Shown here one piece after another: positions 7,909-15,034 of a stretch of 23,345 nt of DNA. The stretch is from assembly GCA_964420325.1 (NCBI GenBank), contig CAYQSU010000057.1:1-23345 (forward strand). Direction: 5' to 3'. Source of the stretch: CAYQSU01 sp964420325. GTDB taxonomy: Bacteria; Pseudomonadota; Alphaproteobacteria; Rhodospirillales; Defluviicoccaceae. Below the pieces are notes generated by a model. It did no database searches. It was not told the DNA's origin and saw only the letters and a list, made by a program, of their open reading frames with translations. Made by a program: the position numbers and the translations under genes. Positions within the stretch are counted from its first letter, which is position 1; each line of letters opens with the position of its first letter.

Positions 7909-8774
7909 TTGCCGCCCGATGCGCGGCCCTTGGACGAGCGGGACTTCTTCGGTGACGGCGTGGTGTATTCGCGATTGCCCGGCAACCAGGTGCGCCGCGT
8001 CGCGCTGACGACCTCGGTAGGCGAGCCGCAACAGGTGTCGGAGGCGCCGATCATCGCCCTCGGCTATCGGATCGGCGGCACGGTCGAGCGTCCCACCCGA
8101 TCGTTCGTCACCTTCGACGCCAACGGCGTCGGCCGGATCAGCCGCGCCGAGACCCGGGTCAATCTACTCACCCGCAAGGAAGCCACCTCCATCCGCTCGG
8201 CCCAGTTGCCTGGATTGCCGGCAGGAACCGTGGTGACCGACGTGCAGATGACCTCGCACGCCGATGCCGTCTACGTGGCCTCGGCGGCGGGCATGCTGTT
8301 CCGCTTCGACACCCGCAACTTCGACGCTCCGGTGCTGGCCGAAACGCAGCAGGTGTTTCCGGAAGGCGTGCATATCACCGCGCTGGAGTTTCTCGTCGGC
8401 GACCAGGCGCTGGTCGTCGCCGGCTCGAACGGGGCCGTAGACGTCTTCCTTCGGCTGCAGAACGAAGGCGCGGACACGGCGGACGGTTATCAAATGGTGC
8501 GTGCGCGCAGTCATCGGCCGCACGGCTCGGCCGTCGTCGACCTCGCCGTCAGCGAGCGCTCGAAGGCGCTGGTCACGCAGGCGGCGGATGGCCAGGTCTG
8601 GGTCCGCCACTCGACCAGCGATCAGGTGCTGTTCGAATTCACCAAGGATGGGGATTGAGCGGGGCATCGAAGATCATGCTGACCCCGCGCGTCGACGGCG
8701 CGGTGATCGTCGACGGCACCGGTGCCGTCAACTATTGGGCCTTCAAGTTTCCCCATCCCGACGCGACCCTGGAC
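7909..8774 (+). pseudogene. pstC: Phosphate ABC transporter permease PstC, internal fragment
   Basis: The translation FFGDGVVYSRLPGNQVRRVAL .. TRVNLLTRKEAT .. LFRFDTRNFDAPVLAE .. ALEFLVGDQALVVAGSNGAVDVF .. VWVRHSTSDQVLFEF matches the large beta-rich extra domain of the long (about 700-residue) proteobacterial PstC permeases. A frame change near 8650 moves the reading to SKIMLTPRVDGAVIVDGTG and NYWAFKFPHPDATLD, the end of the same domain. The N-terminal membrane helix and the whole C-terminal permease domain with the EAA loop are absent, so it cannot transport. The left edge touches IS3 scraps; the right edge is fused to phoU. The family call rests on recalled motif order, not a search. Confidence 0.7.
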
Positions 8775-8975
8775 GAGCACTACGATGACTTCTTCCACCG
8801 GGTGCTGTCGGCGATGCAGGATGGACGCGAGCGGGTCCTGATCGGGACCCATATTCTCTTTGTCGCCAAGAGCCTGGAACGGATCGGTGACCATGCCACC
8901 AACATCGCCGAGGACATCCGCTTCATGGTCACCGGCCAGTTGACGCAACGTCGGCGCAAGGCGGAGTTGAAATAG
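8775..8975 (+). pseudogene. phoU: PhoU C-terminal fragment fused to the pstC remnant
   Basis: From YDDFFHRVLSAMQDGRERV through THILFVAKSLERIGDHATN and IAEDIRFMVTGQ the frame is the last metal-binding helical repeat of PhoU, the regulator of Pst and PhoR. The ERIGDHATNIAE signature is intact. The first three quarters of PhoU are missing. The frame runs on from the pstC end without interruption (an open frame of 106 codons starts at a TTG at 8655), so a chimeric peptide could be made. It would hold only one half of PhoU's three-helix repeats. Confidence 0.85.
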
Positions 8976-9038
8976 GGAGTGCAGCTCCACCGTGGAGCGG
9001 TCGATCCCCTCAGCCATTGATCTGGAGGGTCGATCCTG

Positions 9039-9063
9039 CCGACGGATAGGATGCATCCGTCGG
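9039..9063. repeat. 9-bp inverted repeat upstream of the wHTH gene
   Basis: CCGACGGAT and ATCCGTCGG are separated by seven bases. The dyad lies 45 bp before the ATG of the PhoB-like gene, in the 132-bp gap after phoU. No T-run follows, so an operator or an RNA hairpin is more likely than a terminator. It does not look like a Pho box (direct CTGTCAT repeats). Confidence 0.4.
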
Positions 9064-9107
9064 TCCCGAGCCAATAGTGCCATCGAGCGAACGCCGGAGA
9101 TCGGTCA

Positions 9108-9458
9108 ATGTCGCACAATTATCGGGCGAACACCCCGTCTGGATCAAGCCGGAAGCGAGATTGCGCGACTTTGCAGTTCGCTGATGTCGTCGTGAACGTC
9201 GGAGCGTACCGCGTCTACCGAGGCGGCCAGGAGTTGGCCCTGCCGCCGACCGAGTACCAGCTCTTATGTTTCTTCCTGCGCAGTCCGATGCAGGTATTCT
9301 CGCGCGGCGAGATCATTGCCGCCGTCTGGCCGGACGATCGGACGATCGACGAACGGACCGTCGACGTGCATATCGCCCGATTGCGCCGCTGCTTGGCCCA
9401 GGCTGGGCAGGACAGGCTCATTCGCACCGTTCGCACCGTCGGGTATTCCCTGGGTTAG
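9108..9458 (+). CDS. PhoB/OmpR-type winged-helix protein without receiver domain
   Basis: A 116-residue open gene whose residues about 23-116 form the DNA-binding domain of an OmpR/PhoB response regulator: LQFADVVVNVGAYRVYRGG, ALPPTEYQLLCFF (alpha1), VFSRGEIIAAVW, RTVDVHIARLRRCL (recognition helix) and RTVRTVGYSLG (wing). The receiver domain that carries the phosphorylated aspartate is missing and is replaced by about 22 unrelated residues. The ATG at 9108 has GGAG about ten bases upstream. Its place after phoU fits an ancestral pst-phoU-phoB order. It may be a decayed phoB or a stand-alone DNA-binding regulator; the clean frame, ribosome site and hairpin after the stop keep the second option open. 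Confidence 0.75.
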   Translation: MSHNYRANTPSGSSRKRDCATLQFADVVVNVGAYRVYRGGQELALPPTEYQLLCFFLRSPMQVFSRGEIIAAVWPDDRTIDERTVDVHIARLRRCLAQAGQDRLIRTVRTVGYSLG

Positions 9459-9468
9459 CCGCCGAGCC

Positions 9469-9497
9469 AGCCGCCAGCGCAGCCGGCGGCTCGTTTG
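9469..9497 (+). terminator. Candidate terminator after the wHTH gene
   Basis: AGCCGCC pairs with GGCGGCT across a nine-base loop, starting 11 bp after the stop codon and followed by CGTTTGG. The T-run is weak (three T), so this is a modest candidate. Confidence 0.35.
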
Positions 9498-9523
9498 GTC
9501 GGCAGTCCGCTCGCTCGTCCCGC

Positions 9524-9773
9524 GCTCTCACCGCCGCCGAAGCGGCCGTCGCGGTGAGAGAGCACTGGGCCATCGAGAACCGCCTCAATTGGGTGCTCGA
9601 CGTCACCTTCGGCGACGACCAGTCCCGTCTCCGCAAGGGCCACGGCGCCCGCAACATGGCCACCGCCCGCCACTTCGCCCTCAACCTCGTCCGCGCCGCA
9701 AACGACAGGCGCTCCATCAAGTCACGGAGAAAGCTCGCAGCATGGTCAGCCAGCTACCTCCGAGGCCTCTTCT
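9524..9773 (+). pseudogene. ISAs1-family transposase, C-terminal remnant
   Basis: The frame reads LTAAEAAVAVREHWAIENRL, NWVLDVTFGDDQSRLRKGHG, ARNMATARHFALNLVRAA and SIKSRRKLAAWSASYLRGLF. This is the conserved C-terminus of ISAs1-family DDE transposases (HWxIEN..HWVLDVxFxDD..RKGxGARNM). The catalytic E-region with its preceding histidine and tryptophan is kept, but the N-terminal two thirds of the protein, about 250 residues, are missing. No start codon or intact terminal repeat is visible. Translation runs past the end into low-complexity proline/alanine. The stretch to 9932 contains no other gene I can support. Confidence 0.85.
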
Positions 9774-9932
9774 CACCCGCCGCCGCGCAACTTGGATCCG
9801 GAGCCCTGGCGCCACCGCCGCCGGCGGGTGGTTGCCGCCGGCCGGTCGCGACAATCTGTTGCAGGTGCCCGGAAAACGATGCTCTCCTGCGTCAGGAAGA
9901 CACCGCTCGCCACGAGGGGAACGCTCGCATCG

Positions 9933-10205
9933 ATGGCTGCGCTCGGCAAGACGTTCATCGCCTTGGGGTTTATGCTGTTCGTGGTCGCCGTCGCCTGGTG
10001 GTACCTCTTCTATTCGCAGTTCTTCGGCGATGACGTGAAGCGAGCCAGCGACTGCTTCTACTACACCACCGACCTCTGTTCGGTCGGCAACCTGGCCGCG
10101 GTCATCAGCGACGTTCCGGTCTATTCGCCGATCGTCCTGTGGATCGCCGTCGGGGTGTTCGCGCTCGGCTTCGTTCTGCTGGCGTGGTCGCCGCTTCGCC
10201 GCTGA
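9933..10205 (+). CDS. Small two-helix membrane protein, function unknown
   Basis: A 90-residue protein with two hydrophobic segments, about residues 7-28 (FIALGFMLFVVAVAWWYLFY) and 66-86 (IVLWIAVGVFALGFVLLAW). Between them is a soluble loop with two cysteines, DCFYYTTDLC. The cysteine spacing would suit a disulphide if the loop faces the periplasm. I do not recognise a named family, though similar small proteins are familiar from alphaproteobacteria. The ATG at 9933 has GAGGGG about 13 bases upstream. An earlier in-frame ATG at 9879 would add 18 mostly polar residues with no clear function. It converges with the helicase gene, with three bases between the stop codons. Confidence 0.6.
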   Translation: MAALGKTFIALGFMLFVVAVAWWYLFYSQFFGDDVKRASDCFYYTTDLCSVGNLAAVISDVPVYSPIVLWIAVGVFALGFVLLAWSPLRR

Positions 10206-10208
10206 CGG

Positions 10209-12959
10209 TCAGGCGGCGACGAAGGATCGTGTCTCGGCCACCGCCTCGGCGAGGCCGAGGCGCCGGACCTCGGCCTCTTCCGGGAAGGCGCAGAGGAGCC
10301 GCGTCGGAAGGGCGCGGTCGAGCATGACGAACACGCCGCGATCGCTCGACCGTCGGATCAGCCGCCCGAACGCCTGCCTGAGCTTGAGCCGGGTCAGCAA
10401 CTCGTCGTAGGCGCGGGCGCCGAAGATCTCCCGCCGGGAACGGTGCAGGATATCCGGTCTGGGCCACGGCACCCGGTCGAAGACGATCAGCCGAAGCGAC
10501 CGGCCGGGCACGTCGACCCCGTCGCGGACGGCATCGGTGCCGAGCAGGCAGGCGTCCTCCTCGGCACGGAAGATGTCGATGAGCGTGCTGGTGTCGAGGC
10601 CGTCGACATGCTGGGCGAACAGGCGGAGACCCGCGGCATCGAGGGACGGCGCGATGCGCGCGTGAACGGCTCTCAGCCGGCTGATGGCGGTGAACAGGCC
10701 GAGGGCGCCGCCGCCCGAGGCTAGGAACAGCTCGCGATAGGCGGCCGCGACCTGGTCCAGATCGTCGCGGGCGACGTCCGTGACGACGATGATGCGCGTC
10801 TGACGGCCATAGTCGAACGGTGAAGATACCGAGGACAGCACCGGCGGCGCCGAGAGATGGTGGGCGCCGGTGCGCACCTCGGCCGCCGACCAGTCGGCCT
10901 CGTCGTCGCCCGTGCCGTCGCGGAGGCTCGCCGACGTGATGAGGATGCCGTGGGCCGATGCGGCGATGGCGGCGATGAACGGGCGCGTCGGGTCCCGCCA
11001 GTGCCGATGCAGCCCGACGTCGACCTCCCTGCCCTCGATCCGTTCGATGCCGAGCCAGTCGACGAACGCGTCCGGCGGCTCGGTCTGAAGTGCCCCGAGC
11101 ATGGACCGCCAAGCCGCCAGCGGCCGAAGCGCCCGCCGATCCAGGCTGCGGCGCAGGGCCTCGATGCGCTGCCGCGTGGCGGTGTCGAGCGTGCCGGCCT
11201 CGACATCGAGGAGCCTGGCGAGAGCCCTTGTCAGGACCGCGAGCGGCTCGGCCATTCGTCCGAGGGCGTGCTGCAGCCTGTCGGCGGCCTCCGTGAGGCC
11301 GTCGAGCGCCGGCCGGAGCGAGCACTCGAGGCTGTAGTTGGGGTCGCCATCGCGGGCGCGGGCGCGGACCTGCTCGCGCACGAGGGCCAAGAAGGCCTCG
11401 CCGGTGCCGACCGCGACGCCCTCGGCGAGGCGCCGCCGCCACCCCGGCCCCGGCAGGGCGCGGGCTGCCCGCAGCGCTTCGGCCAGCGCCGAAACGGCCT
11501 CCTCGTCGCCGCTGATCAGATCGCCGACCCGCTCCCAGAGGCCGCGGCCTCGCGACCGGCTGCGGCGGTCCTCGGCGCCGAGCAGCCAGCGGCGCAGGTC
11601 GGCCGCCTCGAGACCGGTGAGATGGGCCGAGAACGCGGAGTCGGCGGCCTCGAACAGATGGTGCCCCTCGTCGAACACGTAGCGCAGCGGCAGGTTCTGC
11701 TCGTCGATGCCGCCGAGCGCCGCCTGGACCATCACCAGAGCGTGGTTGGCGACAACAATCTCGGCCCGCCGCGCCCGGCGGATCGCGCGTTCGATGAAGC
11801 ACTTGCGGTAGTGCCGGCAGGCGCTGTAGATGCACTCGCCGCGGGTGTCGGTGAGATCCACGGTCAGCCCGTGGCCGAGCAGATCCGCAAGCCATCCCGG
11901 GAAATCGCCGCCGACCATGTCGCCGTCCCGGGTCGCCGCTGCCCAGCGGGCGACGAGCCCGAGCGCGACGCCGGCGGCGTCGCCCAGCGTCGGCAGCGAC
12001 GTCACCGCCTCCTCCATGTTGAGGAGGCAGACGTGGTTCTCCCGTCCCTTGCGCACCACGACCTTGCGGCGCTTCTCGCCGAGGGACGGGTAGAGGCGGT
12101 CGAGTTCGCGGTCGAGCTGCCGCTGCAGATTGCGCGTGTAGGTGCTGATCCACACCGGAGCGTGGTTCTTCTGGGTCCAGACGCTGGCCGGCGCGATGTA
12201 GCCGAGGGTCTTGCCGACGCCGGTGCCGGCCTCGGCCAGGACCACCCGCGGCTCGCCGGCCCGCTCCCGGGGCGCGAACGCCGCCGCGGCATGAGAGGCG
12301 TAGAGCGACTGCTGGGGGCGAGGCTCGGCATCTGCACCGAGCAGCCGAACCAGTCTGGCGCGCGCCTCGACCGGCTCCACCGGCCACGAGTCCTGGGGCG
12401 GCAGCGGCCCGACCTCCTCCCACTCCTTCAGCCGGCTCCACACCTTGAGCCCGGCCGCAGGGTCTCCCGCCGGCGGGGTCCGGCCGTCGCCGATGGTGGC
12501 GAGCACGGCCGGAGCCCAGGGCCAGCCGGCCCGCGCCATCGCCCACGCCACCGAAAGCGCGTCGGCGCCGGGAGACGCCCGCAGCTCCGCCAACAGCGCG
12601 CGGGCGACGGCAAACAGGCTCTCCGCCTCGCGCAGCGGCGTGTCCGGCGGTGTCAGCAGCAGCGCCTCGGCCAGCCCCCGCACCGTCGGCACCGTCGACC
12701 GCGCCGGCCGGACGAAGGCAAACAGCTCGAGAAGGTCGTGCGCCGGGAACGGCGGGGTGCCGAGGCGCCTCGCCGTGGCCTTGAGATGGCAGACGATCGG
12801 GCGGACGCCCGCCCGAAGGTGCCCGACCGCGTCGCGGTGGGCGAGCGTTCTGACCTCGCCGGTCGGCTCGAGCCACGTCGCGTCGCGGAGCCCAGCGATC
12901 AACGCCGGCACCGCGGGAAGACGCATCGGCGGCGCGGCGGAGCAGCGAACGCGCGTCAT
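10209..12959 (-). CDS. DinG/XPD-type iron-sulfur DNA helicase
   Basis: A 916-residue superfamily 2 ATP-dependent helicase of the DinG/YoaA (XPD/Rad3) group, a 5'-3' helicase that unwinds damaged or R-loop DNA. The Walker A motif is EAGTGVGKT (243-251). Four cysteines suit the 4Fe-4S cluster: Cys311, then Cys376, Cys381 and Cys387 in CIYSACRHYRKCF. The Walker B box is DEGH (430-433), and motif VI is QAFGRLIRRSSDRG near the C-terminus. The first 235 residues are an extra domain lacking in E. coli DinG. The ATG at 12959 lies just six bases from a TATACT box. The ATG at 12926 (MRLPAVPALI) is an alternative start that would give the mRNA a leader. Confidence 0.9.
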   Translation of the reverse strand: MTRVRCSAAPPMRLPAVPALIAGLRDATWLEPTGEVRTLAHRDAVGHLRAGVRPIVCHLKATARRLGTPPFPAHDLLELFAFVRPARSTVPTVRGLAEALLLTPPDTPLREAESLFAVARALLAELRASPGADALSVAWAMARAGWPWAPAVLATIGDGRTPPAGDPAAGLKVWSRLKEWEEVGPLPPQDSWPVEPVEARARLVRLLGADAEPRPQQSLYASHAAAAFAPRERAGEPRVVLAEAGTGVGKTLGYIAPASVWTQKNHAPVWISTYTRNLQRQLDRELDRLYPSLGEKRRKVVVRKGRENHVCLLNMEEAVTSLPTLGDAAGVALGLVARWAAATRDGDMVGGDFPGWLADLLGHGLTVDLTDTRGECIYSACRHYRKCFIERAIRRARRAEIVVANHALVMVQAALGGIDEQNLPLRYVFDEGHHLFEAADSAFSAHLTGLEAADLRRWLLGAEDRRSRSRGRGLWERVGDLISGDEEAVSALAEALRAARALPGPGWRRRLAEGVAVGTGEAFLALVREQVRARARDGDPNYSLECSLRPALDGLTEAADRLQHALGRMAEPLAVLTRALARLLDVEAGTLDTATRQRIEALRRSLDRRALRPLAAWRSMLGALQTEPPDAFVDWLGIERIEGREVDVGLHRHWRDPTRPFIAAIAASAHGILITSASLRDGTGDDEADWSAAEVRTGAHHLSAPPVLSSVSSPFDYGRQTRIIVVTDVARDDLDQVAAAYRELFLASGGGALGLFTAISRLRAVHARIAPSLDAAGLRLFAQHVDGLDTSTLIDIFRAEEDACLLGTDAVRDGVDVPGRSLRLIVFDRVPWPRPDILHRSRREIFGARAYDELLTRLKLRQAFGRLIRRSSDRGVFVMLDRALPTRLLCAFPEEAEVRRLGLAEAVAETRSFVAA

Positions 12960-12965
12960 CCGCCC

Positions 12966-12994
12966 AGTATAGCCGTGCGGGGCCTGGCGGCCAC
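12966..12994 (-). promoter_or_regulatory. Candidate promoter of the helicase gene
   Basis: On the minus strand TATACT (12971-12966), in the context GGCTATACT, lies 17 bp after GTGGCC (12994-12989). Transcription would start at or next to the ATG at 12959, meaning a leaderless mRNA, or the real start codon is the ATG at 12926. The -35 is weak. Confidence 0.3.
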
Positions 12995-13119
12995 GTGTCT
13001 CGGCGAAACCCGGAGCCGGGAAATCAACAGCGGGTGATGTCCGCGGTCATGACCTTGTGTCGGAGAGCTCGGACGGTTAACACCGCGCTCCACCAACCAG
13101 AGACGAGGAGGGCACGAAG

Positions 13120-13662
13120 ATGGCTTTGATGCCGCGCCAACCGGCTCCGCTCCTGAGGGTGCCGACGGCGGATGGCGATCCCTGGAGCCTCGGCGAGCAG
13201 TCGCCAGAGAACATGACGATGATCGTCGTCTACCGTGGCTTGCACTGTCCCATCTGCGCGACCTACCTTCGCGATCTTGATCGCCGTGTCGGCGAGTTCT
13301 CGGCGCTCGGCGTGGATGTCATCACGCTGTCCAGCGATCCCGAGGAACGGGCACGCAGGGCACGCGATGAGTTGGGTCTGCGCAACCTTCGTATCGGCTA
13401 TGGGCTCGACCCGGATACCGCGCGCCGCTGGGGGTTGTTCATCTCGTCCGGGCGCGGAATGACGTCGGCGGGGGTCGAAGAGCCGGCGCAGTTCGCCGAG
13501 CCCGGTCTGTTTCTTGTCCGTTCCGACGGAACGCTGTACGCATCGGCGGTGCAGACGATGCCGTTCGCGCGGCCGCATTTCGCCGACGTGCTGAAGGCGC
13601 TTGAGTTCGTCATCGCCAACAACTACCCCGCACGGGGCGAGGTCGTCCGCGAAGCCGTCTGA
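13120..13662 (+). CDS. AhpC/TSA-family peroxiredoxin-like protein
   Basis: A 180-residue thioredoxin-fold protein. After an N-terminal strand (PAPLLRVPTADGDPWSL) comes the active-site segment VVYRGLHCPICATYLRDL with Cys43 and Cys46 in a CxxC arrangement, then VDVITLSSDPEERARRA and the typical LFLVRSDGTLY strand. Proteins of this group reduce peroxides or act as thiol reductases; the exact electron donor is unknown. No signal peptide is seen, so a cytoplasmic location is likely. The ATG at 13120 follows GAGGAGGG at a good distance. It stands alone, divergent from the helicase and convergent with the peptidase gene. Confidence 0.85.
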   Translation: MALMPRQPAPLLRVPTADGDPWSLGEQSPENMTMIVVYRGLHCPICATYLRDLDRRVGEFSALGVDVITLSSDPEERARRARDELGLRNLRIGYGLDPDTARRWGLFISSGRGMTSAGVEEPAQFAEPGLFLVRSDGTLYASAVQTMPFARPHFADVLKALEFVIANNYPARGEVVREAV

Positions 13663-13698
13663 CCGGCGGGTGCGCGCCCGGGGCGGTCCGACGGCCTG

Positions 13699-14235
13699 CT
13701 AGGCGAAGCGGCTCCGCATCTCGGTGTCGATCGCCGCCCACGACATCAGCCTGAGCGGGCCGCCCTCGCGGCGCAGCTGCACGTGCGGCCAGTCCTTGAA
13801 GGTCTGCCAGTGGCCGCCCGGCTGAAGCCCGAGCTTCTCCGCCTCCTCGGCGTAGACCCGGTAGCCGTTGATGCCGCCGACGAGCTGCTTCGTCGACCAG
13901 TTGGCCGCGCCGTCGACCACCCAGAAGCAATCGACGGCCTCGCCCCACTGGTGCCAGCTCGAGCCGGGCAGCGCGTTGGTGACCGGATCGCCGAACTGCG
14001 GGCCGACGCCGCGGATGAGGCCGGCGAGAAACGTCGCGCCCTCCCGCTCCAGGCGCGCGATGTTGCTGTCGATCTCCTCGCTCGCGCGCGATTGCCGCCA
14101 CAGCCTGGCCTGGTCCATGGGCGGCCGCAGCGTCGAATAGGGTCGCATGGTAACGCCCCGCGCGCCGCACGCGGCGAGCAGCGCATCCACCTTCTCGCGA
14201 AACGCCGGAATGAGATCGTCGAGGCTTCTCGACAT
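13699..14235 (-). CDS. M15-type peptidoglycan peptidase-like protein
   Basis: A 178-residue protein with the zinc-ligand pattern of D,D-/L,D-carboxypeptidases and phage endolysins of family M15. SSWHQWGEAVDCF supplies His95 and Asp102 (S-x-H-x-x-G-x-A-x-D), and KDWPHVQL supplies His151. It would cut peptide bonds in peptidoglycan. No signal peptide is visible, which fits an endolysin-like protein or export by another route. The ATG at 14235 (MSRSLDDLIPAF) has GGGGAGGA in front. An upstream in-frame start at 14277 adds 14 residues without a ribosome site. It may be a domesticated phage lysin, but no phage genes flank it. Confidence 0.8.
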   Translation of the reverse strand: MSRSLDDLIPAFREKVDALLAACGARGVTMRPYSTLRPPMDQARLWRQSRASEEIDSNIARLEREGATFLAGLIRGVGPQFGDPVTNALPGSSWHQWGEAVDCFWVVDGAANWSTKQLVGGINGYRVYAEEAEKLGLQPGGHWQTFKDWPHVQLRREGGPLRLMSWAAIDTEMRSRFA

Positions 14236-14405
14236 GCTGCGTCCTCCCCTCGCTGGAACCTGACCCGCGCTGCCCATAGTCTGCCCGATTACACCGAGGT
14301 TGTGGAGACGTCTTGACCGAGGCCGGCCGAGAAGGCGCCCGCGAAGGGCTCGCCCCTGCGATCGGCCGCCAGATCGCCGACCGCCGCCGCGGCGGCTTTC
14401 ATGTG

Positions 14406-14434
14406 TTGACGCCGCGCCCGTCTGCCCCTATCTC
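14406..14434 (+). promoter_or_regulatory. Candidate promoter of def-fmt
   Basis: TTGACG (14406-14411), a 17-bp spacer and TATCTC (14429-14434) form a good housekeeping-sigma promoter. It would start transcripts near 14441, about 38 bp before def. The upstream part of this 243-bp gap carries a GCCGCCGCGGCGGC palindrome and nothing else recognised. Confidence 0.5.
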
Positions 14435-14478
14435 GATGGAGCAAGCCTTTCAACGTGCATTGGTTTCTTCGTCGGGTC

Positions 14479-15003
14479 ATGGCCAGGCTAGAGATCGTTG
14501 TCGCTCCCGATCCCCGGCTCAAGACGCGTGCGGAGCGCGTCGACCGCGTCGATGGCGAGATCCGCCGGCTGATGGACGACATGGTCGAGACCATGCACGC
14601 GGCCAATGGCATCGGCTTGGCGGCGCCGCAGGTCGGGGTCGCGCGGCGGGTCATCGTGGTCGACGTCTCGGGCCCGGACCAGCCGGCGCAGCCCCGCAGT
14701 CTCGCCAATCCGGAGATCCTCTGGCGGTCCCCGGAGGCCGTGTCCGGCGAGGAGGGCTGCCTCTCGCTTCCGGACCAGTACGCCGAGGTGAGGCGCCCGG
14801 AGCGGATCCGCGTCCGCTTTGTCGACCGCGAGAACGAGATCCGCGAGATCGAGGCCGACGGGCTTCTGGCGCGCTGCATCCAGCATGAGATCGACCACCT
14901 GGACGGAACGCTGTTCGTCGACCATCTGTCGTCGCTGAAGCGGGGGATCATTCTGCGCAAGCTGATCAAGGTCCGGCGGCAGCAGGTCGCCGCCGCCGTC
15001 TAG
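14479..15003 (+). CDS. def: Peptide deformylase
   Basis: A 174-residue metalloenzyme that removes the formyl group from the initiator methionine of nascent proteins in the cytoplasm. All three class signatures are present: GIGLAAPQ (44-51), EGCLSLP (92-98) with metal ligand Cys94, and HEIDH (136-140) with ligands His136 and His140 and catalytic Glu137. The ATG at 14479 (MARLEIVVAPDPRL) matches the usual family start. An ATG eight codons earlier is unlikely. fmt follows after 31 bp, the usual partner since Fmt adds the formyl group that Def removes. Confidence 0.97.
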   Translation: MARLEIVVAPDPRLKTRAERVDRVDGEIRRLMDDMVETMHAANGIGLAAPQVGVARRVIVVDVSGPDQPAQPRSLANPEILWRSPEAVSGEEGCLSLPDQYAEVRRPERIRVRFVDRENEIREIEADGLLARCIQHEIDHLDGTLFVDHLSSLKRGIILRKLIKVRRQQVAAAV

Positions 15004-15034
15004 TTCCGCCGCACGCTCGAACAGCGGGTGATCC

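Noticed and set aside
8976..9107. Pho box before the PhoB-like gene
   Set aside because: No direct CTGTCAT-like repeats 11 bp apart were found in the gap; only an inverted repeat is present.
10105..12876. A 923-codon minus-strand frame overlapping the helicase in another register
   Set aside because: Almost wholly Arg/Ala/Gly/Pro composition; it is the shifted register of the true gene.
10857..13037. A 726-codon plus-strand frame opposite the helicase gene
   Set aside because: The helicase on the other strand has Walker, FeS and motif VI residues; this frame has only arginine- and alanine-rich shadow sequence.
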